From assembly GCA_011322515.1 (NCBI GenBank), contig DRMS01000017.1:1-16170 (forward strand): 16,170 bases of DNA, read 5' to 3'. Positions 1 to 5,784 of this stretch are shown here, in pieces; within the stretch, counting starts at the first letter, position 1, and every line of letters begins with the position of its first letter. The position numbers were made by a program, and so were the translations under genes. The stretch comes from Leucothrix mucor (GTDB lineage Bacteria; Pseudomonadota; Gammaproteobacteria; Thiotrichales; Thiotrichaceae). The notes under the pieces were generated by a model that ran no database searches, was not told the origin of the DNA, and saw only the letters and a program-made list of their open reading frames with translations.

Positions 1-42
1 ATCCACTAAAATTAACGGTTTGTTGCTATTTTTATCAGACAT
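1..42 (-). CDS. polA: DNA polymerase I, N-terminal 14 codons only (partial)
   Basis: The minus strand opens with ATG at 42 and reads MSDKNSNKPLILVD to the window edge. The run PLILVD shortly after the start is the usual beginning of DNA polymerase I, where it leads into the 5'-nuclease domain (family knowledge). Only 14 residues are present, so the call rests on a very short match. No strong ribosome binding site is visible; the upstream stretch is AT-rich. The gene continues outside the window. Any other protein starting with an LILVD strand cannot be excluded. Confidence 0.55.
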   Translation of the reverse strand, partial: MSDKNSNKPLILVD

Positions 43-78
43 ATTAAGAAAGCTACGCAAGGAATAATTGGGAGAACT

Positions 79-107
79 GTTATAGCATATTTGCGGGACA
101 GACTGAA
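79..107 (-). promoter_or_regulatory. Candidate sigma-70 promoter for the polA-like gene
   Basis: Read on the minus strand there is a TATAAC -10 (79-84) with a TG one base upstream (extended -10). A weak TTCAGT -35 (102-107) lies 17 bases further upstream. It sits about 40 bases before the ATG at 42. This is a pattern match only. Confidence 0.35.
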
Positions 108-215
108 AAACTAAAGTTTCCAATCCTTACTATTTGGTAACTAGCTTTATAGAGAAGTGCTATCAGATACAATGAATGGCTGAAAACTGCTGGAAGATGC
201 CGTTTCATCCAATAA

Positions 216-245
216 AAACAAGCCCACAAAAATGTGGGCTTGTTT
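216..245 (-). terminator. Rho-independent terminator of the glycine-zipper gene
   Basis: A perfect 13-bp inverted repeat (arms 216-228 and 233-245, AAACAAGCCCACA and its complement) surrounds a four-base loop. On the minus strand the stem is followed by a T-rich tail, and it lies 24 bases after the stop of the small lipoprotein gene. The plus-strand reading is also followed by a few Ts, so it may work in both directions. Confidence 0.85.
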
Positions 246-268
246 GATTACGAGAAATCGATAGTAAT

Positions 269-493
269 TTATTTCTTCTTATCTCTTTCATTACCAATAA
301 TAGCGCCTGCTGCTGCGCCAATTAATGCACCTTCTCTCGTGCGTTGGTCACTATGATTACCTGTAGATCTACCAACAACGGCTCCTGCTACCGCACCTAC
401 TGCGGCTCCTTTTGCTGCGCCTGAATTACAACCACTTAGGGAAAAAGATGCGGTTGATAAAACCATACTTGCTAAAATTAATTGTGTTTTCAT
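269..493 (-). CDS. Small glycine-zipper lipoprotein
   Basis: This 74-residue protein begins with a signal peptide (residues 1-21) ending in the lipobox LSGC, so Cys22 is the likely lipidation site. The rest holds two glycine-zipper stretches, about residues 25-42 (GAAKGAAVGAVAGAVVG) and 54-68 (GALIGAAAGAIIG), and a charged tail NERDKKK. Such proteins (YMGG or glycine-zipper 2TM type) are usually envelope-anchored and of poorly known function. The start at 493 is supported by an AAAAGGGA ribosome binding site, and a TATAAT box lies upstream (512-517). It is a single-gene unit closed by the terminator at 216-245. It is far shorter than SlyB/OsmB-type relatives, so a closer name is not justified. 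Confidence 0.8.
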   Translation of the reverse strand: MKTQLILASMVLSTASFSLSGCNSGAAKGAAVGAVAGAVVGRSTGNHSDQRTREGALIGAAAGAIIGNERDKKK

Positions 494-604
494 TTTGTGA
501 TCCCTTTTAAAATTATATAGTTAGAGCATTGTAGTATACACGACTCGTTGCTTATGACATTATTTTCTGCCGTTAGTTCCCTTTTATTCTCTTTAGAAAA
601 AGGA

Positions 605-749
605 GGCTACCAACTTAAGGCGGGACAAGTAAAGTCATAGCAAACAACCCGCACCCTTCGACAAGCTCAGGGAACTAGCTTCCTGAGCTTGTCGAAGGGT
701 GCGGGTGAATAGGCAGAAACATTAACTGTCCCGCCTTAAACGGGTAGCT
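605..749. repeat. Repeat A, copy 1 (MITE-like, nested inverted repeats)
   Basis: The outer terminal inverted repeats (605-627 and 727-749) share a TTTAAGGCGGGACA-type core. Inside lies a perfect 24-bp inverted repeat (648-671 and 682-705) with CTTCGACAAGCTCAGG at its heart and a 10-base loop. The same arrangement recurs at 5865-5982 and 13336-13505. No coding capacity. It looks like a non-autonomous mobile or REP-type element. Confidence 0.85.
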
Positions 750-821
750 AAAAAGTATTTATGTGTAGTGATGATATTTACTTACAACGTTAGCTTTCCT
801 TATTAGAAAGTCAGTTCGCTG

Positions 822-982
822 AGGAAGCTTCAAGTAATGAATTTACCTATATTGCACCGATGTTTTGTTACTGACTGGAGCCTATCAAGAGGCACATAGT
901 CACTCTACGCAACGGGTGATATGATTCAAGTAGGGGAAAAAGAGCAAATAAGCTGGGTAGAATCATTGCTTGGAACTTCTTC
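822..982 (+). repeat. Repeat B, copy 1 (MITE-like, ~160 bp)
   Basis: The terminal inverted repeats are AGGAAGCTTCAAGTAATGAA at the left and the complement of a GAAGTTCCAAGCAATGATT-type end at the right. The body matches the reverse complement of the copy at 13701-13860 over its full length, and matches 7782-7900 apart from an internal deletion in that copy. The rest of the 494-1177 gap holds no gene that I can support. Confidence 0.8.
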
Positions 983-1014
983 AGGAACGAGCACGAAACA
1001 ACGTCCCGAGGTTC

Positions 1015-1084
1015 TAACTTGCTTTTTATCCCTGTTTGAGTGATCTCATTCGTTGCTTAGGGTAGCCATGTCGTTTTATGAGTT
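1015..1084 (-). repeat. Repeat B, diverged partial copy in opposite orientation
   Basis: The plus-strand text from about 1015, including ATCCCTGTTTGAGTGATCTC and TTCGTTGCTTAGGGTAG, aligns with the middle of copy 3 (13733-13800), which has CTCCTGCTTGAATCATCTCA and ATCGTTGCGTAGAGC. The matching segment in copy 1 runs the other way, so the two form a diverged inverted pair just upstream of bluB. No complete ends are visible. Confidence 0.6.
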
Positions 1085-1177
1085 CATTCTATTTGAAATA
1101 AACATTCTGTGTTAGAGCTTCGGGAGGTGATTTTGCGCACGTTCCTTAAAAAAGCCAGAAAATAAGGAGTAAATATT

Positions 1178-1849
1178 ATGAGCGAGCATATCACACTACA
1201 AGAGCGGGAGGCTTTCTATAAAACAGTTTATACTCGCCGAGATGTGAGAAATGAATTTTTACCTGAGCGTATTCCCGCTGATGTTTTATTGCGTATATTA
1301 ACGGCTGCACACCATGCACCCAGTGTGGGTTTTATGCAACCTTGGGACTTTATTATTATAAAAAATGATAAAACCAAACAGGCGATTAAACAAGAATTTA
1401 TCATTGCAAACAATGAAGCCGCAGAACGTTTAAGCGGTAAGCGAAAACAGCAATATCAAGCCTTAAAGTTAGAAGGGATTACAGAATCTCCGCTTAATAT
1501 TTGCGTGACCTGCGATAGAACGCGCACTGGCGATTTTGTCCTAGGAAGAACCACAAATAGTGATATGGACTTGTACAGTACCGTTTGTGCTGTACAAACA
1601 TTATGGTTAGCCGCTCGTGCCGAAAATATAGGAGTAGGTTGGGTAAGCATTTTGCACGAAAAAAAACTAAAAGATCTACTGAATTTGCCAGATCACATTA
1701 CACCCATTGCTTATCTTTGCTTAGGTTATGTTTCTGAATTTCATGATAAGCCCGATCTAGAGCGCAAAGGCTGGCTTCCGCGTCGAAAAGTAGAGCAGCA
1801 TCTGCATAATGAAATTTGGTATTCAAATAAAAATGATGATGATTCTTAG
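1178..1849 (+). CDS. bluB: 5,6-dimethylbenzimidazole synthase (BluB)
   Basis: The 223-residue product belongs to the nitroreductase-fold BluB family. This enzyme fragments reduced FMN with oxygen to give 5,6-dimethylbenzimidazole, the lower ligand of vitamin B12. Visible signatures are the N-terminal FMN phosphate-binding RRDVR (residues 20-24), the APSVGFMQPW segment (47-56) and a C-terminal nitroreductase half containing GVGWVSIL. Length fits the family. The start is supported by an AAGGAG site about seven bases upstream. No other cobalamin gene is present in the window, so B12 synthesis must be encoded elsewhere or be partial. It is convergent with the metal cluster, and the HMA stub stops only 18 bases from its stop codon. 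No cobalamin riboswitch was recognised upstream. Confidence 0.9.
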   Translation: MSEHITLQEREAFYKTVYTRRDVRNEFLPERIPADVLLRILTAAHHAPSVGFMQPWDFIIIKNDKTKQAIKQEFIIANNEAAERLSGKRKQQYQALKLEGITESPLNICVTCDRTRTGDFVLGRTTNSDMDLYSTVCAVQTLWLAARAENIGVGWVSILHEKKLKDLLNLPDHITPIAYLCLGYVSEFHDKPDLERKGWLPRRKVEQHLHNEIWYSNKNDDDS

Positions 1850-1896
1850 CGCTTTGAAGGTTATTGACTAAATTATTAAAACTTCAACAGCGCTAA
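1846..1896. repeat. Inverted repeat spanning the bluB stop and the HMA stub 3' end
   Basis: Arm 1846-1859 (TTAGCGCTTTGAAG) pairs with 1882-1896 (CTTCAACAGCGCTAA) with a single unpaired base. The loop is about 22 bases. The left arm begins at the bluB stop codon and the right arm lies inside the HMA stub. It may help terminate the two convergent transcripts, but there is no adjacent T-tract, so calling it a terminator would be a guess. Confidence 0.55.
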
Positions 1897-1990
1897 CGCC
1901 CTGAATTACTTCTAATGCTTTTGCCGCGTGAGTAGCGCAACTGTCACAGGTCATGCCAGATATTGATAGTATGACAGGTAAATTCTTCAT
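1868..1990 (-). pseudogene. Truncated heavy-metal-associated (HMA) domain, MerA-N or MerP-like
   Basis: This reading frame of 40 residues starts at ATG 1990, 11 bases after the merR stop. It contains the metal-binding motif GMTCDSC (residues 12-18), with the pair Cys15/Cys18, and continues ATHAAKALEVIQGVSAVEVL before a TAG stop. A full HMA domain is about 65-70 residues (beta-alpha-beta-beta-alpha-beta). Only the first three elements are present and no continuation is found in other frames. GMTCDSC(A)xH is the style seen in the N-terminal domain of mercuric reductase, and small HMA proteins are similar. I read it as the stub of a lost merA or merP, placed last in the MerR-controlled operon. 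It could still make a short Cys-X-X-Cys peptide. Confidence 0.65.
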
Positions 1991-2001
1991 GATCGTTTGC
2001 T

Positions 2002-2385
2002 TCAATCGGTAATCAGTGTTTCAATAATCGGACAGCCTGATTTTTTAGGGTTAGTTTGACAACTAATAAGCAACTTACTTAACACTAACTCCATACGTTT
2101 CAAGTCAACAAGCTTAGAGCGTACATCACGTAATTTAGCTGTTGCCATTTCTTGTACTTCATCACACCTTGCAGACTCCATTGCTAATAAATTTGCAATT
2201 TCTTCTAGTGTGAATCCTAAGTTTTTAGCGCGTCTGATAAATAAAAGTCGCTCAAGTAGTTTATTTGAATAGTCTCTATATCCTTCGGACGGTTTTACTG
2301 GTTGCTCAATCAATCCTTTACGTTCATAGAAACGTACCGTTTCAATATTGATTGCCGCTGCTTTAGCCACTTCTCCTATGCGCAT
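2002..2385 (-). CDS. merR: MerR, Hg(II)-responsive transcriptional regulator
   Basis: This is a 127-residue MerR-family protein. The N-terminal winged helix covers residues 1-70 (MRIGEVAKAAAINIETVRFY) and is followed by a long dimerisation helix (about 75-105). Three cysteines, Cys74, Cys109 and Cys118, are separated by 35 and 9 residues. That is exactly the spacing of the Hg(II) ligands Cys82/117/126 in Tn501 MerR (family knowledge), which argues for mercury sensing over Zn, Cu or Pb sensing. The start at 2385 has a TAGGAG ribosome binding site 10 bases after the GTPase stop. Unlike most Gram-negative mer operons, merR is not divergent but lies downstream in the operon it probably controls, through the operator at 4127-4157. 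That predicts autoregulation. Confidence 0.88.
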   Translation of the reverse strand: MRIGEVAKAAAINIETVRFYERKGLIEQPVKPSEGYRDYSNKLLERLLFIRRAKNLGFTLEEIANLLAMESARCDEVQEMATAKLRDVRSKLVDLKRMELVLSKLLISCQTNPKKSGCPIIETLITD

Positions 2386-2395
2386 GACACGACTC

Positions 2396-3355
2396 CTAGA
2401 TTAAACAATGATTAAGTTGTTGGTCTAACGCTTCTTTATTTAATCTTTGTTGATTGCGACTAATTATTTCCAACCTGCTATCTTCTGCTGAATCAATCGC
2501 AGTGACTTCTTTTTGTTTGTTTTGAATATTAAACATTTTCCACCCTTTATTCGTTTTCAGTATTGCTTTAATTCTTATTGTCCCAAACTGGGCAAATAAG
2601 AGAGTGATTTTGTCAAAGTCAAAAATCTGTTCTTCTGAAAATACCCATCCCTCACTGTGATACCCATCTTTTCCAGCGATTCCTGTTTTTTTATTTGTGG
2701 TTTGATGAAAATCAGGAAATTGAGCGTTGCGGTTTGAGGTGGGATTGTAGTCAAGTAAACTAGCATTCAACTGCCCAAACTGAGTTTCTGTAATTTTTTG
2801 TTTAGCAGGCTGTAATGCTTCAATATAGCGATTAAAATGCGTTAAGGTATCGCTATCACACAAGTCGGTTTTATTGGCGACTACAATATCGGCTAATGCT
2901 ATTTGATCGATAAAATTCTCATGTGTCGTGTAACGCTCATCTAATAAATTGCGCGGGTCTAACAAACAAATACTGGCTTTGAGCGATAAAGCTTCTTTGA
3001 AGTATTGACCTCGCAAAGTATCTAAAACCCGCTTTGGATGTCCTAAGCCTGATGGCTCAATTAATAAACGTTGCGGGCGGGTTTCTTTTAAAATACGGTT
3101 TATGGCAATTTGCAATGGCACACCCGCAGCACAGCACATACAACCACCAGGAATTTCTTTAACCGCTATCCCTTTAGCTTTATAGATAGCGCCATCAATT
3201 CCCACGCTACCAAATTCATTGACAAGCACAGACCATTTTTCGTTAGTAGGCTTTTGACTGATTAAATGCAAAATGGCACTGGTTTTCCCCACGCCTAAAA
3301 AGCCAGTGATTAAATTGGTCGGGATATTTTGTAATAGCTTTTCATTCTGTTTCAT
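2396..3355 (-). CDS. COG0523 (CobW/Zn-metallochaperone family) GTPase
   Basis: The 319-residue product has the G3E GTPase signatures. These are Walker A GFLGVGKTS (residues 18-26), NEFG (46-49), the family metal motif CMCC (72-75) in a GGCMCC context, an IEPSG switch segment, and NKTD for guanine recognition. A CobW-type C-terminal domain follows (about 230-300), without the His-rich loop of some zinc forms. COG0523 proteins deliver or handle metals such as Zn or Co in a GTP-dependent way; the metal cannot be read from sequence. It starts 14 bases after the fusion gene's stop, with no obvious ribosome binding site, so translation may be coupled. Its place between a mercury-type transporter and MerR in one operon is unusual. 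Confidence 0.88.
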   Translation of the reverse strand: MKQNEKLLQNIPTNLITGFLGVGKTSAILHLISQKPTNEKWSVLVNEFGSVGIDGAIYKAKGIAVKEIPGGCMCCAAGVPLQIAINRILKETRPQRLLIEPSGLGHPKRVLDTLRGQYFKEALSLKASICLLDPRNLLDERYTTHENFIDQIALADIVVANKTDLCDSDTLTHFNRYIEALQPAKQKITETQFGQLNASLLDYNPTSNRNAQFPDFHQTTNKKTGIAGKDGYHSEGWVFSEEQIFDFDKITLLFAQFGTIRIKAILKTNKGWKMFNIQNKQKEVTAIDSAEDSRLEIISRNQQRLNKEALDQQLNHCLI

Positions 3356-3369
3356 ATGCGCTGATTATA

Positions 3370-4077
3370 TCAGGCAGTAGGGTCACCAGGTGAGCCTTTA
3401 AGTGGTTGACCACCACGGGCTTTACAGTCTGTAGCGGATAAATTAATCCAGCCTTTACCTTTACAACTATTCTGCCCAGTACACGCATTATCTGACGTGC
3501 TACACGCCGTTGTTCCCTTGCAACTATTTGCTCCATAGCAAGCAATATCACCAGCTTCTGCCTTAGGTCCATAAATTTCAACTGATTTATAGATGCCGTA
3601 AAATGCACCTGCTGCTAGCACTGATAACGCGGCTCCATTAACCGCACGACGTGACATATCAATAGGTTTTTCATGTAATTCTCTGCTATCAGTATTCATT
3701 GTACAGACCGCTGATTTTCGTCCATTGATAAAATCCCAAAGGGTAGATACAAATAATAAACCGATACCAATATAAACAGGTAATAAAATGGGTTTAATGC
3801 CCGTCATGACTAGCCACATGGCAACACTTGCTATCAAGCTACCCACTAGTCCCAACCAAAAGGGTTTACGGTTCGCATTTCTTCCGCTAGAGCGAAATAA
3901 CAACCACAGTGTAAGGGCAAGAAAGCCAACAAAAAAGGGAAGTAAATAAGCATCTTTTGCCAAAAAGCTCATGCCTGTTGCACCAAGCATCGATAAGGCG
4001 ATTGGTAGTCCAAGGCAACATGATGCCGCAAATCCTGTACCTATTAAGCCCGATAATTGTTTTAGTAAGTCTTTCAC
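3370..4077 (-). CDS. MerC-like membrane domain fused to a bufferin-like (BufA2-type) Cys-rich domain
   Basis: This 235-residue protein has two parts. Residues 1-118 hold four predicted membrane helices (about 13-35, 43-62, 73-92, 96-114). A vicinal Cys pair, Cys20-Cys21 (AASCCLGLP), lies in helix 1, as in MerC/MerT mercury importers. From Met141 a second unit begins like a secretion signal (MSRRAVNGAALSVLAAGAFYG). It leads to a tail with six cysteines (180, 186, 192, 199, 205, 218) in the pattern CYGxNSCKG...CxGQNSCKGKGW, resembling BufA2-type periplasmic metallophores. The start is GTG at 4077, backed by an excellent AAGGAG site. No DUF692/MNIO maturase gene, the usual bufferin partner, is in the window. 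Transcription comes from the MerR-type promoter at 4127-4157. The inferred role is binding and uptake of Hg or another thiophilic metal. Confidence 0.75.
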   Translation of the reverse strand: MKDLLKQLSGLIGTGFAASCCLGLPIALSMLGATGMSFLAKDAYLLPFFVGFLALTLWLLFRSSGRNANRKPFWLGLVGSLIASVAMWLVMTGIKPILLPVYIGIGLLFVSTLWDFINGRKSAVCTMNTDSRELHEKPIDMSRRAVNGAALSVLAAGAFYGIYKSVEIYGPKAEAGDIACYGANSCKGTTACSTSDNACTGQNSCKGKGWINLSATDCKARGGQPLKGSPGDPTA

Positions 4078-4126
4078 CTAGTTTCTCCTTATATTTTTAA
4101 TATAGATGGATGTTTTTAGTATAGGA

Positions 4127-4157
4127 TTTTAACTTGCGTACCATAGTACGGAGTAAA
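4127..4157 (-). promoter_or_regulatory. MerR-type mercury promoter/operator (PmerT-like)
   Basis: On the minus strand: -35 TTTACT (4152-4157), a 19-bp spacer CCGTACTATGGTACGCAAG (4133-4151), and -10 TTAAAA (4127-4132). The spacer aligns base for base in layout with the Tn501 merT operator spacer CCGTACATGAGTACGGAAG, including the GTAC...GTAC dyad. The overlong 19-bp spacing is the MerR-family hallmark. It lies 33 bases beyond the CcdA-like stop and about 50 bases before the GTG of the fusion gene. Confidence 0.88.
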
Positions 4158-4189
4158 GATTTTTTTGCAGAACTTTTTATCTTCTTTCT

Positions 4190-5485
4190 CTAAAAATTCA
4201 TGGGCGCATAATACTGTCGAATAACATAAAGTCCTGCCAATACTAGTAGCAACCCAGCAAAGACTTCAAAAAATCGTTGGTGTTTAGACAGCACCTTGAA
4301 ATTTTCTAACCAGCCCATACCAAAGGCTCCAAGCGCAACGGGTATGCTACGACCAAGTGCAAAAGCAAAGAGTAATGCTCCTCCAAAAGTAACAGATCCA
4401 ATGGCAGCACTTGCGGTTAGTGTCACCATTAATGCAGGTGTACAAAAGGGACAAATTGCAATTGAAAACGGTATGCCTAATAAAAATGCCCCCCAGAGAC
4501 TACTCACTTTATGAGCTTTCATGCCAAACCAAGGTAAACGAATAGTAAGCAGTCCTGACCACATTAAACCCATCATTATTAAAATAGGGCCAAGCACCCA
4601 GTTCCATTCTCTTCCCATCACCTTTTGTACCCAGTCACCACCAAAAGCAGCAATAATGCCTAGTACAACGTGGGTGGTGATTAGACCTGCTATAAAAGAC
4701 CCCGCAAGTATTAAGCCTTTTTTCTTATCATGCGATTTACTCACATAAGCGAGCATGACAGGTACGGATGCGAATGAGACAGGGTTGAAGCTGAAAATAA
4801 AGCCTGCAACAAAAGCAATGGTAATTCCGCTCCAACTGGCGGTTTGCAAGGTCTGTTCTAACAAATCAGCATTGCTACGAAGCACAGGCATTAAAAGATA
4901 TACGGCTAAGCCGAATAATAAAATAGCGGTGAGATAAGGACTTGTATTGGCAGCCTGACTTAGCAGTTTTTTTGTTTTTTCATCAACACCTTTAAACACC
5001 GTTACTAGCATAGGTAAGGTAAAGCCAAAAGAAAATAAACCGCCTGCGATAGCAGCACTAGTGACTGATCCTAATGTGACACTCATACCTGCTATTACAA
5101 GGATTAAAGGCAAAGTACAGGCAGGTAATGTCAGACCTAATTGAAGCGACATCGGCATATTTTTCCACGGAATTAATTTATAAAATTCTAAATGTGGAAT
5201 GGGGATATAAACAAAGCGAGAAATCAAATAAACAGTAGCCATCACACATAAAATAATGCTGGGCGTGTATTTCCCCCACTGAGGAATATCAAACAATAAA
5301 ACAGCAACGGTAAAGAGCAAAACGAGTAAAGCAGTACGGCTTAACCAGAGTATTATTAACGGCTGTTTACGCTGCAAAGATTGATTGAGTCTTACAGAGA
5401 ATAGAGTGTGGGTTGCAATCGTGCAGGGTTCAAAAAAAGCTAATAAACCGAGTAATCCTGCCGTAATGAATAAAAGTATTAACAT
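4190..5485 (-). CDS. Duplicated CcdA/DsbD-type transmembrane thiol-electron transporter
   Basis: This is a polytopic membrane protein of 431 residues counted from ATG 5485. A TTG two codons upstream is possible but less likely. It reads as two CcdA-like halves. Half one has FFEPCTIATH (Cys21) and LTLPACTLPL (Cys123), matching the redox-pair positions of CcdA. Half two has FSFNPVSFAS where the first Cys would be (Val236, no Cys) and AICPFCTPAL (Cys345, Cys348). CcdA/DsbD membrane domains pass electrons from cytoplasmic thioredoxin to periplasmic thiols. Its start overlaps the end of the thioredoxin-like gene by seven bases, so the two are translationally linked. Both halves are hydrophobic throughout, with loops near residues 165-180 and 250-257. 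A purely transport role for the cysteine-poor half is possible. Confidence 0.8.
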   Translation of the reverse strand: MLILLFITAGLLGLLAFFEPCTIATHTLFSVRLNQSLQRKQPLIILWLSRTALLVLLFTVAVLLFDIPQWGKYTPSIILCVMATVYLISRFVYIPIPHLEFYKLIPWKNMPMSLQLGLTLPACTLPLILVIAGMSVTLGSVTSAAIAGGLFSFGFTLPMLVTVFKGVDEKTKKLLSQAANTSPYLTAILLFGLAVYLLMPVLRSNADLLEQTLQTASWSGITIAFVAGFIFSFNPVSFASVPVMLAYVSKSHDKKKGLILAGSFIAGLITTHVVLGIIAAFGGDWVQKVMGREWNWVLGPILIMMGLMWSGLLTIRLPWFGMKAHKVSSLWGAFLLGIPFSIAICPFCTPALMVTLTASAAIGSVTFGGALLFAFALGRSIPVALGAFGMGWLENFKVLSKHQRFFEVFAGLLLVLAGLYVIRQYYAPMNF

Positions 5486-5754
5486 GGGCAATCACGCTTT
5501 AAATGGTCAAGTAACTCCTTACGCAAACGGTGCGGGGAAGGTAGGCTTTTAAATATCAACACGCCATCAATAGCGATAGAGGGCGTTGATAAAACACCTA
5601 AATCAACGGCGTAATCAATATCCTCAAGAATATTAACCTCTCTCCAATTAATTTTATCTTCACCTAACTCTATAGCAAGTTCTTGTAGTACCTTTTTCGC
5701 ATGACCACACTTCCCACAACCAGGTGAGGAAAAAACATCAACATTAATCGTCAT
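5479..5754 (-). CDS. Small thioredoxin/glutaredoxin-fold protein, CGKC active site
   Basis: The 91-residue product has an N-terminal beta strand and the redox motif PGCGKC (Cys13, Cys16). A cis-proline segment STPSI lies near residue 58, which is enough for a minimal thioredoxin fold of the redox-active disulfide type. I chose ATG 5754 over ATG 5763 because AAGGATGG is then correctly spaced as ribosome binding site. The protein ends DCPC, adding a Cys-Pro-Cys pair (89, 91) at the extreme C terminus. That codon string also contains the start of the CcdA-like gene. It is the first gene after the MerR-type promoter at 5785-5815. It probably exchanges electrons with the CcdA-like protein. No signal peptide is seen, so it is likely cytoplasmic. 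Confidence 0.8.
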   Translation of the reverse strand: MTINVDVFSSPGCGKCGHAKKVLQELAIELGEDKINWREVNILEDIDYAVDLGVLSTPSIAIDGVLIFKSLPSPHRLRKELLDHLKRDCPC

Positions 5755-5784
5755 TATTACCATCCTTAAATTCTAATACCATGA

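Noticed and set aside
1085..1177. Cobalamin riboswitch upstream of bluB
   Set aside because: No B12-box sequence or supporting stems seen, and the stretch from the repeat to the ribosome binding site is too short.
3342..3608. 88-codon minus-strand frame
   Set aside because: It is an out-of-frame shadow of the bufferin-like domain. The six-cysteine pattern is in the other frame.
3655..3657. Separate bufferin gene starting at Met141 of the fusion protein
   Set aside because: The frame is continuous with the MerC-like part and no ribosome binding site precedes this ATG. Internal initiation cannot be fully excluded.
4296..4937. Three plus-strand frames of 60-75 codons
   Set aside because: They are antisense shadows of the CcdA-like gene, with no start signals or family resemblance.
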